Assembly (NCBI GenBank): GCA_947243795.1
Contig: OX365942.1
Span: 248,001 to 312,000 of the forward strand
DNA length: 64,000 bases
Direction of reading: 5' to 3'
From: Saccharomyces uvarum
Taxonomy: Eukaryota; Ascomycota; Saccharomycetes; Saccharomycetales; Saccharomycetaceae
Position 1 is the stretch's first letter. Each line of letters starts with the position of its first letter. The position numbers and the translations under genes are program-made. This document shows, in pieces, positions 19,860 through 30,293 of the stretch. The notes below the pieces were generated by a model. That model was given only the letters and a program-made list of their open reading frames with translations, was not told where the DNA came from and did no database searches.

Positions 19860-20303
19860 GTGAAGCAGAAAATGAACAGTTCCATAATTTCCTCAACAGG
19901 CACACCCACCACATCACTAGCATCTAATGATTCCATAATTTTATATTGTGGTAACATGGGTGTTATGAATGAAACTAAACCAACTCAGACAGATGAATAC
20001 GCACCTTTTTATCATAATGTTTGGGCATGTGGTGCAGGCTATGAATCTGCACTCGCAACATTGACTAAAACATCAGCTCACACATTTCCCTTGTCCACCT
20101 CTGATGGGGATACGAACTTAGTAAATTGTGGCTATTCAACAACCATTAACATTTTGAACAATTCAAAATCGCCTGTAGACTATTGGAATTGTGGTAGAAC
20201 ATATGCTAGAGAATATGCCCTTTCAGACGCGTTCTCATTGAGACCAACTAATTTGATACAATACTTTGTATTTGCTTTACTCATCTGTGGTATTTTGCTG
20301 TAA
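19860..20303 (+). CDS. Uncharacterised small protein, probable YOL014W orthologue
   Basis: 147 codons, or 143 if the second ATG (19872, MNSSIISSTG) is used. In S. cerevisiae the syntenic YOL014W encodes a protein of about 124 aa of unknown function, so identity rests on position and size. All five cysteines (C30, C57, C90, C111, C143) are directly followed by Gly. The first four have aromatic or Asn residues near them. The N-terminal third is Ser/Thr-rich, and the last 13 residues (YFVFALLICGILL) are hydrophobic, reminiscent of a tail anchor or GPI signal, but no N-terminal signal peptide is visible. The downstream LTR and tRNA do not overlap it. Confidence 0.55.
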   Translation: MKQKMNSSIISSTGTPTTSLASNDSIILYCGNMGVMNETKPTQTDEYAPFYHNVWACGAGYESALATLTKTSAHTFPLSTSDGDTNLVNCGYSTTINILNNSKSPVDYWNCGRTYAREYALSDAFSLRPTNLIQYFVFALLICGILL

Positions 20304-20576
20304 CAGGTATAACCCTCTATTCAGTTATATATAACGTGCATGCACGAACTGATCACTCGTGCCACTGCTATTAGAATAGCCTCTCAAGAATATATTGTTA
20401 ACTGTAATTAACAGGTTTCCATCCAAGGCCATTGCCGTGGGTGTGCATTTATTTGCTATCGACTCCTTTCCAAGTATCAAGCTATTGGTAGAATATTTAG
20501 GTAGAAGTAATAGGGATTGTAAAGAGAACACTGCTTCGTCCGTTTATTTTAATGAGTACTAAAGTTGTATGATGAT

Positions 20577-20882
20577 CTTTGGGATTCCATTGTTTCTTGA
20601 TGTTATAATATTACGTATATAGATTATACTAGATATCCTCCTCATGGATTTAGGAATCCACAAAAAGGAATCTACAATTTTGCATAATATTATAAATGAT
20701 TCCGTTCCTCTTTTTATATGTTATCATTCATTGATCCTATTACAATGTCAATCCTTCCGCTTCAGTTTCCATTAATTTCGATGACAGTTTGAATCTTAAT
20801 TTACTGGTCTTGTAATTTATGTCATCTTTTAACACCGTATATAATAGTAATAGATGGACGATAGTTGAATCTTGTTCCAACA
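20577..20882 (-). mobile_element. Decayed solo delta LTR (Ty1/Ty2 type)
   Basis: Read on the minus strand it begins TGTTGGAACAAGATTCAAC at 20882 and ends near GGAATCCCAAAG at 20577. Internal blocks match the known delta LTR in order: a TAACACCGTATATAAT-like block (complement near 20830-20845), CATTGATCCTATTACAATG on the plus strand (20728-20746), GGATTTAGGAATCCA (20645-20659) and the 3' GGGATTCCATTGTT (20581-20594). The 3' terminal CAACA is mutated and no target duplication remains (ATGAT versus TATTT), so it is old. It lies about 195 bp upstream of tRNA-Pro, the classical Ty1 target window. Confidence 0.88.
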
Positions 20883-21077
20883 TATTTATACACATTGTGT
20901 ACGATAACCAGTATAAAACAAGCACGTTCTTTTTTCTTCTATAGGCTTTTCCCACTATGTGCAGTAAATTTTGTGAATGACGACGATCTTGTTGACGACA
21001 CCAAAATGAGTTGTGAATTACAACTTTACAACTACCGGTAAAGTCTTACCTAGAAGCAATGACTTCAACAAATAATC

Positions 21078-21181
21078 GGGCGTGTGGTCTAGTGGTATGA
21101 TTCTCGCTTTGGGCAACTTTCTGTTTAAACACAGAAAGCAAAGCATGCGAGAGGCCCTGGGTTCAATTCCCAGCTCGCCCC
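21078..21181 (+). tRNA. tRNA-Pro (UGG) with intron
   Basis: Starts GGGCGTG at 21078 and ends CTCGCCC (21174-21180) plus discriminator C21181. Anticodon TGG is at 21110-21112. An intron of about 32 nt (approximately 21114-21145) separates TTTGGG from TGCGAGAGG and contains its own inverted repeat (CTTTCTGT/ACAGAAAG). B box GGTTCAATTCC is at 21160-21170. Position 6-67 of the acceptor stem is a T-T mismatch, as I recall for the S. cerevisiae gene too. A T6 terminator follows near 21187. Confidence 0.97.
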
Positions 21182-21358
21182 ATTATATTTTTTGCGCACT
21201 ACTAGGAAAACTTCAGTGTGTCTTATCTTGTTGGCGTCATATATGCGTACTTTTAGACATCAGTTTATTTGGTTTTTATATATATATATATATATATTTT
21301 TTTTTTATTTAATGTTTATATATTTTTGGTAGTATATATGGTTATTGAATATGCAATT

Positions 21359-23020
21359 CTAAATATGCTGGATAAATTGATCTGGTATGACAATTCTCTT
21401 CTGGGCACCTTGTTCTTCTTCGCGTCCTTGCTCAGAGTTTAGTTCGTGGCTTTGTACTGTTAACTTTACTGGAATACTATTATCCTTTTCATTTGAACTG
21501 GAAATTAAAAATTCATAGGTGGAACATTTTGATTCGCCGGAAGTATTATCGGTTTGCTGCAGTGGGAACGTATACCACGTGTTGGATGACGCTGACATTG
21601 ATGCGGACATATTCATGTTCTGACTAGACGCTATTCCCGCGTCATGAGGAATTGTTCTCGTAGGAATCAACTCTGTATCGTTTGTAGATAAATATTGATT
21701 TGTTGCTGTCGTTGCAGTCCTAACGGTATCGGTTGTGTTGGTGTTGGTGCGGGTGGTGGTGCTATTGGATGTAAAAGGGGTTTGAACAACGTTACCTTTT
21801 TCATCAAAGACAGGCAATCTACATATAGGACAGGTTTGAGAACGTTCCATCCAGTTCTTTAAGCATGACAAATGAAGTATATGACCACAAGGTAACCTTT
21901 TTGGCTTCTTATTTTTGTTTTTCCACGCTTGTTGGTTCGGGGAATGAATTAATTCATCCATACAAATGATACAAATGTTATCTTCATTTGCGGAATTTTG
22001 CATTTGTTCTACGGTGACAGTGATAAGAGTATCGTCCAGTTGTTTATTGTTTCTCCATATTTTCCACAGAGTCGTAGCGCTTTGGTACAATGCCAAGACG
22101 TCCCACACGACATCCTTCAAAAGCATCATAGGCATCCTAAATGGTATTAGCATCGATAGATGCAGTGCCGTTTTCAAGAATCTTGTGAAAACGTCGATTG
22201 CCTTTTCATACATGAATTTACCTTCCAAACCGGTGAATTGTCTATCGTCGTCATCGTCATCATCGTTATCGTCATTTAGCACTGCATGGGGTTCTCCAGA
22301 ATCAACTTCGTTTTCATCTTCAAGTTCATTCTGGACAATATGGCTGTTTTCATTAGATTGGCTCTGCCGTGAACAATAAAATTCCCAGAAGTTCAAGGAA
22401 GTTTGTAGGAATAAATTGAGTAGGTCAATCAAAAGCATGGTAAATTCCATCACTTGCATCAAATAGAGGGAGGTAGAGACAACATCGATATTTTTGTTTG
22501 TGTATATGGATGAAATGCAACGTGTTATGATCTGGTAATCTGTGAGCGCCAATAGTGCGAGGTTAAATGAGAATCTACTAAAGATAAGAGTTTTCATCGT
22601 GGTAGAATCGTTAATGGACTGTAATAAAGCTTCCAGCCTATCCTTTATAATCCAATGGAACACTTTCAGATATAGTAATAATAATCCGAAGAATGCTACT
22701 GTGAAAAAGTATCTTTCATGGAACATTGAAGACATGAACAATGTGTTTATAATGGTAAACGGTAGCCTCTCAAAAATATGCTCGTGTTCAATGAGCCTTA
22801 ATTCACCAAATAGTAATTTTGTCAACAGCTGCCATAGCAAAGTAGAATTTAATAGGATGAATATTGACAAAACCATCAGATTAAAACCTTCATTTAATTT
22901 TAACGTTACCTGCAAAAAGGACACACTTGTCTTGGTAGCAGAGTATACACAATAGAATGTCAACAAATAGGTGACGACTATAAATGCCACCAGCTGTTTC
23001 CTTCTATTCTCAGGCACCAT
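21359..23020 (-). CDS. HRD1: ERAD E3 ubiquitin ligase Hrd1
   Basis: 553 aa (S. cerevisiae 551). It is the multispanning ER ligase and retrotranslocation channel that ubiquitinates misfolded lumenal and membrane proteins, with Hrd3, Der1, Usa1 and Cdc48. The N-terminal half (1-210) and about 275-320 contain the membrane helices. An Asp-only run (DNDDDDDDD, about 251-259) lies between them. The RING-H2 ligands are all present: C350, C353, C378, H380, H383, C386, C397, C400, with CPICRLP at the end. The tail is Thr/Asn/Ser-rich and ends [10 protein letters not shown], an Usa1-binding type region. The start [10 protein letters not shown] is conserved. Confidence 0.97.
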   Translation of the reverse strand: MVPENRRKQLVAFIVVTYLLTFYCVYSATKTSVSFLQVTLKLNEGFNLMVLSIFILLNSTLLWQLLTKLLFGELRLIEHEHIFERLPFTIINTLFMSSMFHERYFFTVAFFGLLLLYLKVFHWIIKDRLEALLQSINDSTTMKTLIFSRFSFNLALLALTDYQIITRCISSIYTNKNIDVVSTSLYLMQVMEFTMLLIDLLNLFLQTSLNFWEFYCSRQSQSNENSHIVQNELEDENEVDSGEPHAVLNDDNDDDDDDDRQFTGLEGKFMYEKAIDVFTRFLKTALHLSMLIPFRMPMMLLKDVVWDVLALYQSATTLWKIWRNNKQLDDTLITVTVEQMQNSANEDNICIICMDELIHSPNQQAWKNKNKKPKRLPCGHILHLSCLKNWMERSQTCPICRLPVFDEKGNVVQTPFTSNSTTTRTNTNTTDTVRTATTATNQYLSTNDTELIPTRTIPHDAGIASSQNMNMSASMSASSNTWYTFPLQQTDNTSGESKCSTYEFLISSSNEKDNSIPVKLTVQSHELNSEQGREEEQGAQKRIVIPDQFIQHI

Positions 23021-23574
23021 GATATTTATATTTAGTCTTCTTCCCCTTCCCTAGTGAACTTCAGTTGATAAGACGGTCTTGCGGTAAAAAACACAACGAA
23101 CAAAAAGATTGAAGGTTGGCCTGTATAGCGCGTATTCGAACAGTTTATGCTAATAGTGAGGATAGGGGTTTATATCCTTTCTGTGAGTGTAGACTTTTAA
23201 CGTCTACTATATTTTCTGATTTGGGCTCAATAGCGTACTTTTCTAGGTGTCCTTATTTTTTAATTTTTCCGGGTATTTAAAGTTCAACAAAAAAAAGAAA
23301 GGCACTAGCAAAACAGATAGCCTTGTATATAACAGATAGCATGCTGTCATTGAGACGAGTCGCTGAAAGGAAATACCTTCATACGCCATAGTCTAGTATG
23401 TGCATAGTGGTAGAAAGAACGTAAAAAAGAAGATGTAAATTACATATATGTGTGTATATAACTGCGGTATGAAGAGATAATTCAAGTTATAATAATGATA
23501 CAGATGTTGATAAAAAATAATGAGAGTAGAGAAGCATAAATTGTGAAAGGGGACAGAGAGGATGCTTTGTTCTT
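23021..23574. promoter_or_regulatory. HRD1 promoter / HTZ1 downstream region, with an ACS match
   Basis: 554 bp between tandem minus-strand genes. ATTTATATTTA at 23024-23034 is a perfect match to the 11-bp ARS core WTTTAYRTTTW, but it abuts the HRD1 start and could be chance in A/T-rich DNA. No UPR element was found by eye. No ORF is convincing. Confidence 0.35.
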
Positions 23575-23979
23575 TCATTTTTTATTACCCTTTTTTTCCA
23601 CTTTCAGTAATAAAGCTTTATTTATATGAGGCAAAACACCACCTGAAGCGATAGTAGCTCTAATCAAAGAATCCAATTCATCGTCACCTCTAATGGCCAA
23701 TTGTAGATGTCTTGGGGTGATTCTCTTGACTTTCAAATCCTTGGCAGCATTACCAGCCAGTTCCAGCACTTCCGCAGTTAGATATTCTAAAACAGCAGTC
23801 AGATAAATGGCAGCTTTAGACCCTACCCTTGTTCTGCCTGTGGCGTGTCTCTTCAGGTAACGCTTAATTCTACCAACAGGGAACTGCAAACCGGCTCTTG
23901 CCGAAGAAGACTGGGATCTTAACGAACCGCCGTCTTTAGCGCCAGACTTACCTTTACCTCCATGAGCTTTTCCGGACAT
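23575..23979 (-). CDS. HTZ1: Histone H2A variant H2A.Z
   Basis: 134 aa, the exact length of S. cerevisiae Htz1. This variant replaces H2A in nucleosomes flanking promoters and is deposited by SWR1. The N-terminal tail [18 protein letters not shown] carries the acetylatable lysines (K3, K8, K10, K14 pattern). The fold follows from [25 protein letters not shown]. The acidic-patch region and the variant-specific C-terminal helix ([26 protein letters not shown]) distinguish it from canonical H2A. It is divergent from PLB3 with a long shared upstream region. Confidence 0.99.
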   Translation of the reverse strand: MSGKAHGGKGKSGAKDGGSLRSQSSSARAGLQFPVGRIKRYLKRHATGRTRVGSKAAIYLTAVLEYLTAEVLELAGNAAKDLKVKRITPRHLQLAIRGDDELDSLIRATIASGGVLPHINKALLLKVEKKGNKK

Positions 23980-24637
23980 TATGTTCTTTGCTTAAGTATG
24001 TCTGTATTGTAGGATGAGTGTTTTCAAACTAGAGTATGACAGGGTCTGCAATACCGTTCTAGTTTTAGAGATTTTGCGTGTGACTCCACCGGTTACTAGT
24101 TTCGCAATCAAATATAGCTGTTTGTTATGTTTGTTTGTTTGTTTTGTTTTGTTTTGTTTTGTTGTTTTTCGTGCGCGGAGCAAATACCGCGGCGGGTTAC
24201 GCAGTACCAGCGCCAGTATTGAGAGGGCCATGGCGTTAATACCAGGTCATGGTATGCCATTTAGAACAGTTCACGTCGTTGACAGAGCCAGTGATATCCC
24301 GATAACAACGCAGCTCTCGTGGGTGTGGGCCCTGCTGTCGTGCTGTTTTGTCTGGCTTCAATGTGGCAAATAATGGTCTTTTTCTTCTCTCGCCGGGCGG
24401 CAGCGTACTATGTGGGCGGCGGGTAACCGGGCCGAGCTTAAATTAAATTAGAGAACGTGCGGGGTTTAATCACATCACTTCTTATCACCGGCGGCCGCCA
24501 TGCAGTATATAAAAACAGCACTTACAGCCACATTGCTGTAAGGCAAGGGACGACAACGGCAAGCGTTTTGAGAACACGTACTACCACTATTGACGTCCCT
24601 ATGAACATCTGCAGAATGACTAAGGAAGAATACGGAT

Positions 24638-24668
<31 letters not shown>

Positions 24669-25344
24669 TACAATTGCAAACGGATAGCAGTCTGCCTGCT
24701 CGGTGCGTTTATTTTCTTCGCATGCGGCGCTCTATTTCAGGACCTGTTGTGAATGTCTACGACGATAACGATGGTACTGCATGGTCCTTCGTCCCTGTGA
24801 CTTATTCCTCTAGTCTGTCCCGTCCCAACCTTCAACACGTGTCGCACTGCTGGCCTCTATTGCCGCCCACCTACCTCGGCCACTCCCTTTGCCGTTTATA
24901 ATGACAAAAACAGCAGATCCCTTCCTGTCTTTTTTTTTCTCTTTTGAAACTGACGGACGGCCTATTGAATTTCCTCATCAGGAAATGCCGCAACCTCATC
25001 CGTTTTCGTTTCGCTTCTGCTTCCTCCTCCGCGAAAATCTTGCCAGTTCCGCGAATGTTCTACTGCTGTTTCTGTGCAATGAGTCTTTTTTTCATATTTT
25101 CTTTTTCCCTTCATCTCAGAATGGCTTGGCTGTGGGATTACTCGATTTGGCATTTCTTTTTGTAAGATCCAGACTTACAGGGATTTTATCACCATTATTA
25201 CCATACTACTGTGTTATTGTTAGAGTTCTTACCCACATTTTTATATAAGTTATACGTGGTTTCGCGAGTTCCAGTATATTATTTTGACTTGTGACATCTT
25301 TAGAGAATCAGGATAAAGAAAGTACACGCAAGATAATATAAGTA
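23980..25344. other. Long HTZ1-PLB3 divergent intergenic region
   Basis: 1365 bp. It contains TTTG/TTTTG repeats (about 24129-24170), a GC-rich island (about 24390-24500) with the Reb1-type CGGGTAA at 24419-24425 and a NotI-type GCGGCCGC, an (AG)n tract at 24638-24660, and pyrimidine-rich DNA nearer PLB3. Several open frames (for example 24014-24373) cross the low-complexity tracts and are not called. The size suggests complex regulation of one or both genes. Confidence 0.5.
24638..24660. repeat. (AG)n dinucleotide tract
   Basis: Alternating purine tract of about 23 bp continuing imperfectly to 24668. It is intergenic and a GAGA-like low-complexity sequence. Confidence 0.9.
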
Positions 25345-27402
25345 ATGGTACGTCCGTTATGTTCGAGAGTTATCGCTTGTATACTCATAATATCTCGGTT
25401 TCTAGTAGTGCCCATTAATGCATGGTCGCCCACAGATAGTTATGTCCCGGGTGAGGTGTCGTGCCCTGATGATATAAATCTAGTAAGAGAGGCCACGTCC
25501 ATCTCTCAAAATGAAACTGCATGGCTGGAAAAGAGAAATAAAGTCACCAGTGGCGCTTTGAAGGATTTTCTAACAAGAGCCACTGTAAATTTTTCAGACA
25601 GCTCCGAAATTTTATCGAAATTGTTTGCCGACAACAATAGTGAAAACCTCCCCAAGGTCGCTGTTGCTGTTTCAGGCGGCGGCTATCGGTCCATGTTGAC
25701 AGGCGCTGGTATTTTGGCGGCGATGGATAACAGAACTGAAGGTGCTAACGAGCATGGGCTAGGTGGCCTTTTGCAGAGCACGACATATCTATCTGGTGCC
25801 TCCGGTGGTAATTGGCTGGTCGGCACTTTAGCTTTGAACAATTGGACTTCCGTACAGGATATCCTCAATGACATGCATAATGACGATTCTATTTGGGATT
25901 TGTCTGACTCTATTGTTACTCCAGGTGGTATTAATATCTTTAAGACTGCCAAAAGATGGGACCATATCTCCAATGCTGTTGAATCGAAGCAAAATGCGGG
26001 GTACAATACTTCTTTGGCTGATATTTGGGGCAAAGCCCTGGCCTATAATTTTTTCCCCTCCCTAAACAGAGGCGGGATAGGCCTAACTTGGTCTTCTTTA
26101 AGGGATTTCCCGGTTTTCCAAAACGCTGAAATGCCTTTCCCAATTTCTGTTGCGGACGGAAGGTACCCTGGTACCAAAGTCATCAATTTAAACGCGACAG
26201 TTTTCGAATTTAACCCCTTTGAAATGGGATCTTGGGATCCTTCTTTGAATTCATTCACCAATATCAAGTATTTGGGGACCAACGTTTCTAATGGTATCCC
26301 TCTGCAAAAAGGAAAATGTACGGCTGGTTTCGATAATGCTGGTTTTATCATGGGTACTTCCTCCACCCTATTTAATCAATTTCTTTTGAGGATAAATTCC
26401 ACTCATCTACCGGGTTTCATCACAAGATTAGCAAGACATTTCTTGAAGGATTTGTCCCACGACTTCAACGACATTGCTGTCTATAGTCCAAATCCATTCA
26501 GGGATACGAAATTTTTGGATGGTGACTATACCACAAGTATTGTTGATTCAGACAGCTTATTCTTAGTTGACGGCGGTGAAGATGACGAAAATGTACCTGT
26601 TTTACCACTTATCCAAAAGGAGCGTGATGTGGATATTATTTTTGCTGTTGATAATTCAGCTGATATGAGATTGGCTTGGCCTGATGGTTCTTCTTTAGTC
26701 CATACCTACGAACGTCAATTCGTTAAACAAGGCCAAGGTATGTCTTTTCCATACGTCCCAGATACGAATACATTTGTTAATTTAGGTTTGAACAAGAAGC
26801 CAACCTTTTTCGGCTGCGACGCTAATAACTTGACTGATCTTCAATACATCCCACCTTTGGTTGTCTATCTACCTAATGCAGAGTACTCTTTCGATAGTAA
26901 TCAAAGCGCCTTCAAGTTATCTTATTCTGAATCTCAGAGAAGAAGCATGATTCAAAACGGGTTTGAAATCGCGACTAGAAATAACTTTACCGACGATCCT
27001 GAATTCATGGGTTGTGTCGGTTGTGCGATTATGAGACGCAAACAGCAAGCATTGAATATCACTCTGCCTCCAGAATGTGAAACCTGCTTCTCGAACTACT
27101 GCTGGAATGGTACTCTGGATACTACCCCATTACCAGATATCGAAAAAGATGTTCATCACTCCTTTATCAACGTTGGCCATTATTCTAATAGCACCATGGA
27201 GCAACAAGAAGATCATCTCATTGGACCTGAAGGTTCTAAATCTTCCTCTTCATCTTCATCTTTGTCTTCTCCAATTTCATCAGCTACGGCAACCTTTGAG
27301 AAAAAGGCAACCGCCAATTCCGGATCACATTCATCTGGCACAAGTGCAAAGTTCGCTGCCTTAATGATACTTGTTGTGTCCATACTTACTGGAGGGGTAT
27401 GA
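25345..27402 (+). CDS. PLB3: Phospholipase B (lysophospholipase), GPI-type
   Basis: 685 aa (S. cerevisiae Plb3 686). A secreted/wall phospholipase B that deacylates phosphatidylinositol and phosphatidylserine. Visible: signal peptide (about 1-26, hydrophobic through [19 protein letters not shown]); the cPLA2-type fold beginning [16 protein letters not shown] (about 107-122); the nucleophile region [12 protein letters not shown] (about 149-160), with Ser in the GxSGG context; and the catalytic Asp region [15 protein letters not shown] (about 408-422). Many N-glycosylation sequons are present. The C-terminal end is a Ser-rich stretch followed by a hydrophobic GPI-addition signal ([15 protein letters not shown]). 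The start is preceded by A-rich leader sequence. Confidence 0.96.
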   Translation: MVRPLCSRVIACILIISRFLVVPINAWSPTDSYVPGEVSCPDDINLVREATSISQNETAWLEKRNKVTSGALKDFLTRATVNFSDSSEILSKLFADNNSENLPKVAVAVSGGGYRSMLTGAGILAAMDNRTEGANEHGLGGLLQSTTYLSGASGGNWLVGTLALNNWTSVQDILNDMHNDDSIWDLSDSIVTPGGINIFKTAKRWDHISNAVESKQNAGYNTSLADIWGKALAYNFFPSLNRGGIGLTWSSLRDFPVFQNAEMPFPISVADGRYPGTKVINLNATVFEFNPFEMGSWDPSLNSFTNIKYLGTNVSNGIPLQKGKCTAGFDNAGFIMGTSSTLFNQFLLRINSTHLPGFITRLARHFLKDLSHDFNDIAVYSPNPFRDTKFLDGDYTTSIVDSDSLFLVDGGEDDENVPVLPLIQKERDVDIIFAVDNSADMRLAWPDGSSLVHTYERQFVKQGQGMSFPYVPDTNTFVNLGLNKKPTFFGCDANNLTDLQYIPPLVVYLPNAEYSFDSNQSAFKLSYSESQRRSMIQNGFEIATRNNFTDDPEFMGCVGCAIMRRKQQALNITLPPECETCFSNYCWNGTLDTTPLPDIEKDVHHSFINVGHYSNSTMEQQEDHLIGPEGSKSSSSSSSLSSPISSATATFEKKATANSGSHSSGTSAKFAALMILVVSILTGGV

Positions 27403-27699
27403 TATATCTCACATATGAACAGCATAAAGAACACGACAACAAAAGCATAGACTTACACTCTAAAAGTTACGAAACATAAAAATTAGAAAGACTGGCAAGT
27501 CAAAAAATAAAAAAAAAAAAAAAAACGAAACATCCCCCTGCATTGCATGATGAAGAATCTTTTTTGGATAAGGCCAAGTTGAAGAAGCTTCACTAATAGT
27601 ATTGAAGGTTTATATATAGTAAATCTTTTCTTTAAATATATCTATAACACTAAGCGTAATAATACTTTTACTTCATTAAGACAGCCGGGTCAACAAAAT

Positions 27700-27909
27700 C
27701 TAAGACCAGGTAACCAGCGATAGACTGTCGTTTTCGTCCAACTCTACGTATTGCAATGACGGATCATGTGCGACTTCCAGCAATTTACTCAAGAATTCTA
27801 CAAAGTTCCGACAGAGAGGCTCCATTTTGTAATTCTTCCTCTTTTTGTTCTCCTTGCTTATTAAAACAAAAAAAGACTTGCAGCTTTGAGCATTGTTTCT
27901 TTTCTTCAT
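27700..27909 (-). CDS. Unrecognised 69-residue small ORF
   Basis: A minus-strand frame from ATG 27909 to TAG at 27700. After a basic N-terminal part, an inner Met (residue 29) begins an acidic amphipathic segment, EPLCRNFVEFLSKLLEVA then HDPSLQYVELDENDSLSLV, which looks like a real short helical protein of about 41 aa. An overlapping plus-strand frame (27756-27959) is less protein-like. I recognise no homologue. It would be divergent from RCL1. Conservation of the frame in sister species would decide. Confidence 0.27.
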   Translation of the reverse strand: MKKRNNAQSCKSFFVLISKENKKRKNYKMEPLCRNFVEFLSKLLEVAHDPSLQYVELDENDSLSLVTWS

Positions 27910-27978
27910 TTGCTCAAAAGAGGAATACCAAAATTACCCTCGCCATATTCATGATATAATTTTCCACGGACTCGAGAC

Positions 27979-28030
27979 TGAAAAAATTTCAGAAAATTTT
28001 GCAAAAAAAAAGTGAAAGCGATGAGATGAG
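27979..28030 (+). promoter_or_regulatory. RRPE and PAC elements of the RCL1 promoter
   Basis: TGAAAAAATTTC (27979-27990) and CAGAAAATTTTG (27990-28001) are RRPE-like. GCGATGAGATGAG at 28018-28030 is a full-length PAC element, about 100 bp upstream of the RCL1 ATG. The PAC plus RRPE pair is the known signature of ribosome-biogenesis genes (Dot6/Tod6 and Stb3 binding). Confidence 0.85.
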
Positions 28031-28126
28031 CTTCCACTGGTTTAACGTTGTCAAAAGGCAAGATATTTATTAATCTTTAGCACTAATTGATAGTATACAA
28101 CCAGGAACTTCCCCAGGCTTTTAATA

Positions 28127-29230
28127 ATGTCATCTCCTACTGCCAGGTATATCACTTTCCAAGGGTCACAAAATTTTAGATTACGGATCGTCTTAGCAAC
28201 ATTATCTGGAAAACAAATAAAAATTGAAAAAATCCGTTCAGGTGACTTGAATCCTGGTCTGAAAGATTATGAAGTCTCCTTCCTAAGGCTGATTGAATCG
28301 GTTACCAACGGTAGTGTCATTGAAATTTCGTATACTGGTACCACTGTAATCTACAAGCCTGGTATTATAGTTGGCGGTGCATCTACCCATGTTTGTCCTA
28401 GTTCCAAACCAGTAGGTTATTTCGTGGAACCAATGTTATATTTAGCTCCATTTTCAAAGAAGAAATTTTCGATTTTATTTAAGGGCATAACCGCATCTCA
28501 CAACGATGCAGGTATTGAAGCTATCAAATGGGGGCTCATGCCCATCATGGAGAAATTCGGTGTAAGAGAATGTGCCCTACATACTTTGAAAAGAGGCTCT
28601 CCGCCACTAGGTGGTGGTGAAGTACATTTGGTTGTTGACTCTTTGATTGCTCAACCAATCACTATGCATGAAGTAGATAGACCCATAATTTCCTCAATCA
28701 CTGGAGTAGCATACTCTACAAGAGTAAGTCCGTCACTCGTAAATAGAATGATCGACGGTGCTAAAAAAGTATTGAAAGACCTCCAATGTGAGGTTAATAT
28801 AACAGCAGATGTTTGGAGAGGCGAAAACTCAGGTAAGAGTCCAGGCTGGGGTATTACTTTGGTGGCTGAATCCAAGCAGAAAAGTTGGAGTTATTTTGCC
28901 GAAGATATTGGCGATGCAGGTTCTATACCCGAGGAACTTGGTGAAAAAGTTGCTTACCGTTTATTAGAAGAAATATCGAAAAGCGCAGCTGTCGGTAGAA
29001 GTCAACTTCCACTAGCAATTGTATACATGGTCATCGGAAAAGAAGATATCGGCAGATTAAGAGTCAATAAAGACCAAATAGATGAAAGGTTTATTACCCT
29101 CTTGAGAGATATAAAGAAGGTCTTTTGCACAGAAGTCTTTTTGAAACCAGTTGACGAAATGGATAATGACGACATGATAGCAACTATCAAGGGTATTGGT
29201 TTTATAAATACAAGTAAAAAGATGGCATAG
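28127..29230 (+). CDS. RCL1: 18S rRNA-processing protein, RNA 3'-phosphate cyclase-like
   Basis: 367 aa, the same length as S. cerevisiae Rcl1. It is an essential nucleolar protein that works with the GTPase Bms1 in pre-40S maturation at cleavage site A2. The fold is that of RNA 3'-terminal phosphate cyclase (RTC): TFQGSQNFRLRIVLATLSG near the N-terminus, the GGGEV motif (LKRGSPPLGGGEVHL, about 158-172), and a C-terminal RTC-like region. The cyclase catalytic His is not evident, in line with the known lack of cyclase activity. A textbook RRPE/PAC promoter precedes it. Confidence 0.98.
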   Translation: MSSPTARYITFQGSQNFRLRIVLATLSGKQIKIEKIRSGDLNPGLKDYEVSFLRLIESVTNGSVIEISYTGTTVIYKPGIIVGGASTHVCPSSKPVGYFVEPMLYLAPFSKKKFSILFKGITASHNDAGIEAIKWGLMPIMEKFGVRECALHTLKRGSPPLGGGEVHLVVDSLIAQPITMHEVDRPIISSITGVAYSTRVSPSLVNRMIDGAKKVLKDLQCEVNITADVWRGENSGKSPGWGITLVAESKQKSWSYFAEDIGDAGSIPEELGEKVAYRLLEEISKSAAVGRSQLPLAIVYMVIGKEDIGRLRVNKDQIDERFITLLRDIKKVFCTEVFLKPVDEMDNDDMIATIKGIGFINTSKKMA

Positions 29231-29471
29231 AGTGTTTTAATATTGCTTTTCTGGAATATTAAAACTACTATATATGAGTTATATATAATTATTTGAATGT
29301 AACTATATATATATATGAACGAATTGTTCAAATAGGAGATTCCTTGAGGATATTATTAGCCCAGCCAAAACACCCTTCTCCTCCGCCAAAAGACCGGGAA
29401 TATATTCCAAAAAGTATAGAGTGGGAACGAAGTGCTTGTATTAGTGTATATGCTACCACCAGACTAATTTT

Positions 29472-30293
29472 TTATTGCTCACCATCATCGTTAAAGTCTA
29501 GATTGATCCAGCTTGGCCATGCCAATTCCTTTCTCAAAAAATCTTTGAAAATCGTGAACATAAATTGTTCTAATTCCCCAACACTTCTTAATGTAGAACC
29601 CTGTCCCTGATACTGCTCTCCTATTTCCGTTTCAATCTTCATACTTCTTACAATAGATATTCGTTCTAACGGCTTAGTAGCTGCCAGAATGGGTCCTTTA
29701 GGATCCAAAATAACTTGACTATCATCCAATGCGGGATCGCTAACATCACACAGAAAACTGAAGAATAGTTGCTTCGATAGATATGCTGCAATGCAAAGAG
29801 AATGTAGCCCTATATCACTAATGGAAAGCTTCACTGGCAAAGTCATAAATTTTTCAACGGGATAATTTAGTACAAGATCAGCACCTATTGTAACAAGTAG
29901 ATCACCCTTATATTCAGCCTCTAATAAAAACTGTACATCATTTGGGGACGGCATAATTACGAGTGGCTCGGGATCCTCATTGCTATTTTCTTGATTAACT
30001 ACACAATGTTCAATACTGGCGTGTTCGGGTTCGTTGTTGTCATTATTATTATTTTCTGCTTCATTGTTCTCGACCTCGTCTCTGATTGAGTCGTAAAACT
30101 CGTCGAGAGGATCTGTTATCTCTTTTAGAGTTATCGCAGGACCAACTTTTCCCAGATCGAAATCCAGTACTCTAAGATTGCTTACATAGCTTGGTAGTTG
30201 TGTAGTCTGCAAATATGAATTTAAATGCTTTTTAATAAGATCATTTAGTCGATTATCAGATTCTAATGTACTCCAGTTGATATCAAAGGACAT
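29472..30293 (-). CDS. MDM12: ERMES complex subunit Mdm12
   Basis: 273 aa (S. cerevisiae 271). It is the cytosolic SMP-domain subunit of the ER-mitochondria encounter structure, binding phospholipids and bridging Mmm1 and Mdm34. The N-terminus [25 protein letters not shown] is highly conserved and fixes the start. The SMP domain covers essentially the whole protein, interrupted by a low-complexity acidic/Asn loop ([15 protein letters not shown], about 76-91). The C-terminus has [24 protein letters not shown]. It is convergent with RCL1 and divergent from COQ10, with only about 170 bp between starts. Confidence 0.97.
   Translation of the reverse strand: MSFDINWSTLESDNRLNDLIKKHLNSYLQTTQLPSYVSNLRVLDFDLGKVGPAITLKEITDPLDEFYDSIRDEVENNEAENNNNDNNEPEHASIEHCVVNQENSNEDPEPLVIMPSPNDVQFLLEAEYKGDLLVTIGADLVLNYPVEKFMTLPVKLSISDIGLHSLCIAAYLSKQLFFSFLCDVSDPALDDSQVILDPKGPILAATKPLERISIVRSMKIETEIGEQYQGQGSTLRSVGELEQFMFTIFKDFLRKELAWPSWINLDFNDDGEQ

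Larger units (their letters stand above)
27403..28126. other. PLB3-RCL1 intergenic region
   Basis: 724 bp. A poly-A tract (about 27506-27525) lies in the PLB3 3' region. A minus-strand 69-codon ORF (27700-27909) is listed separately. RRPE and PAC elements of RCL1 lie at 27979-28030. Confidence 0.5.

Noticed and set aside
21266-21310. TA/T-rich tract after tRNA-Pro as a possible origin
   Set aside because: It lacks a full ACS match and is explained as simple low-complexity DNA between the tRNA and HRD1 3' end.
24014-24373. 119-codon plus-strand ORF upstream of HTZ1
   Set aside because: Its middle is the translation of the TTTG/TTTTG repeat (Phe/Val/Cys runs), it starts in the HTZ1 promoter, and no family is recognised.
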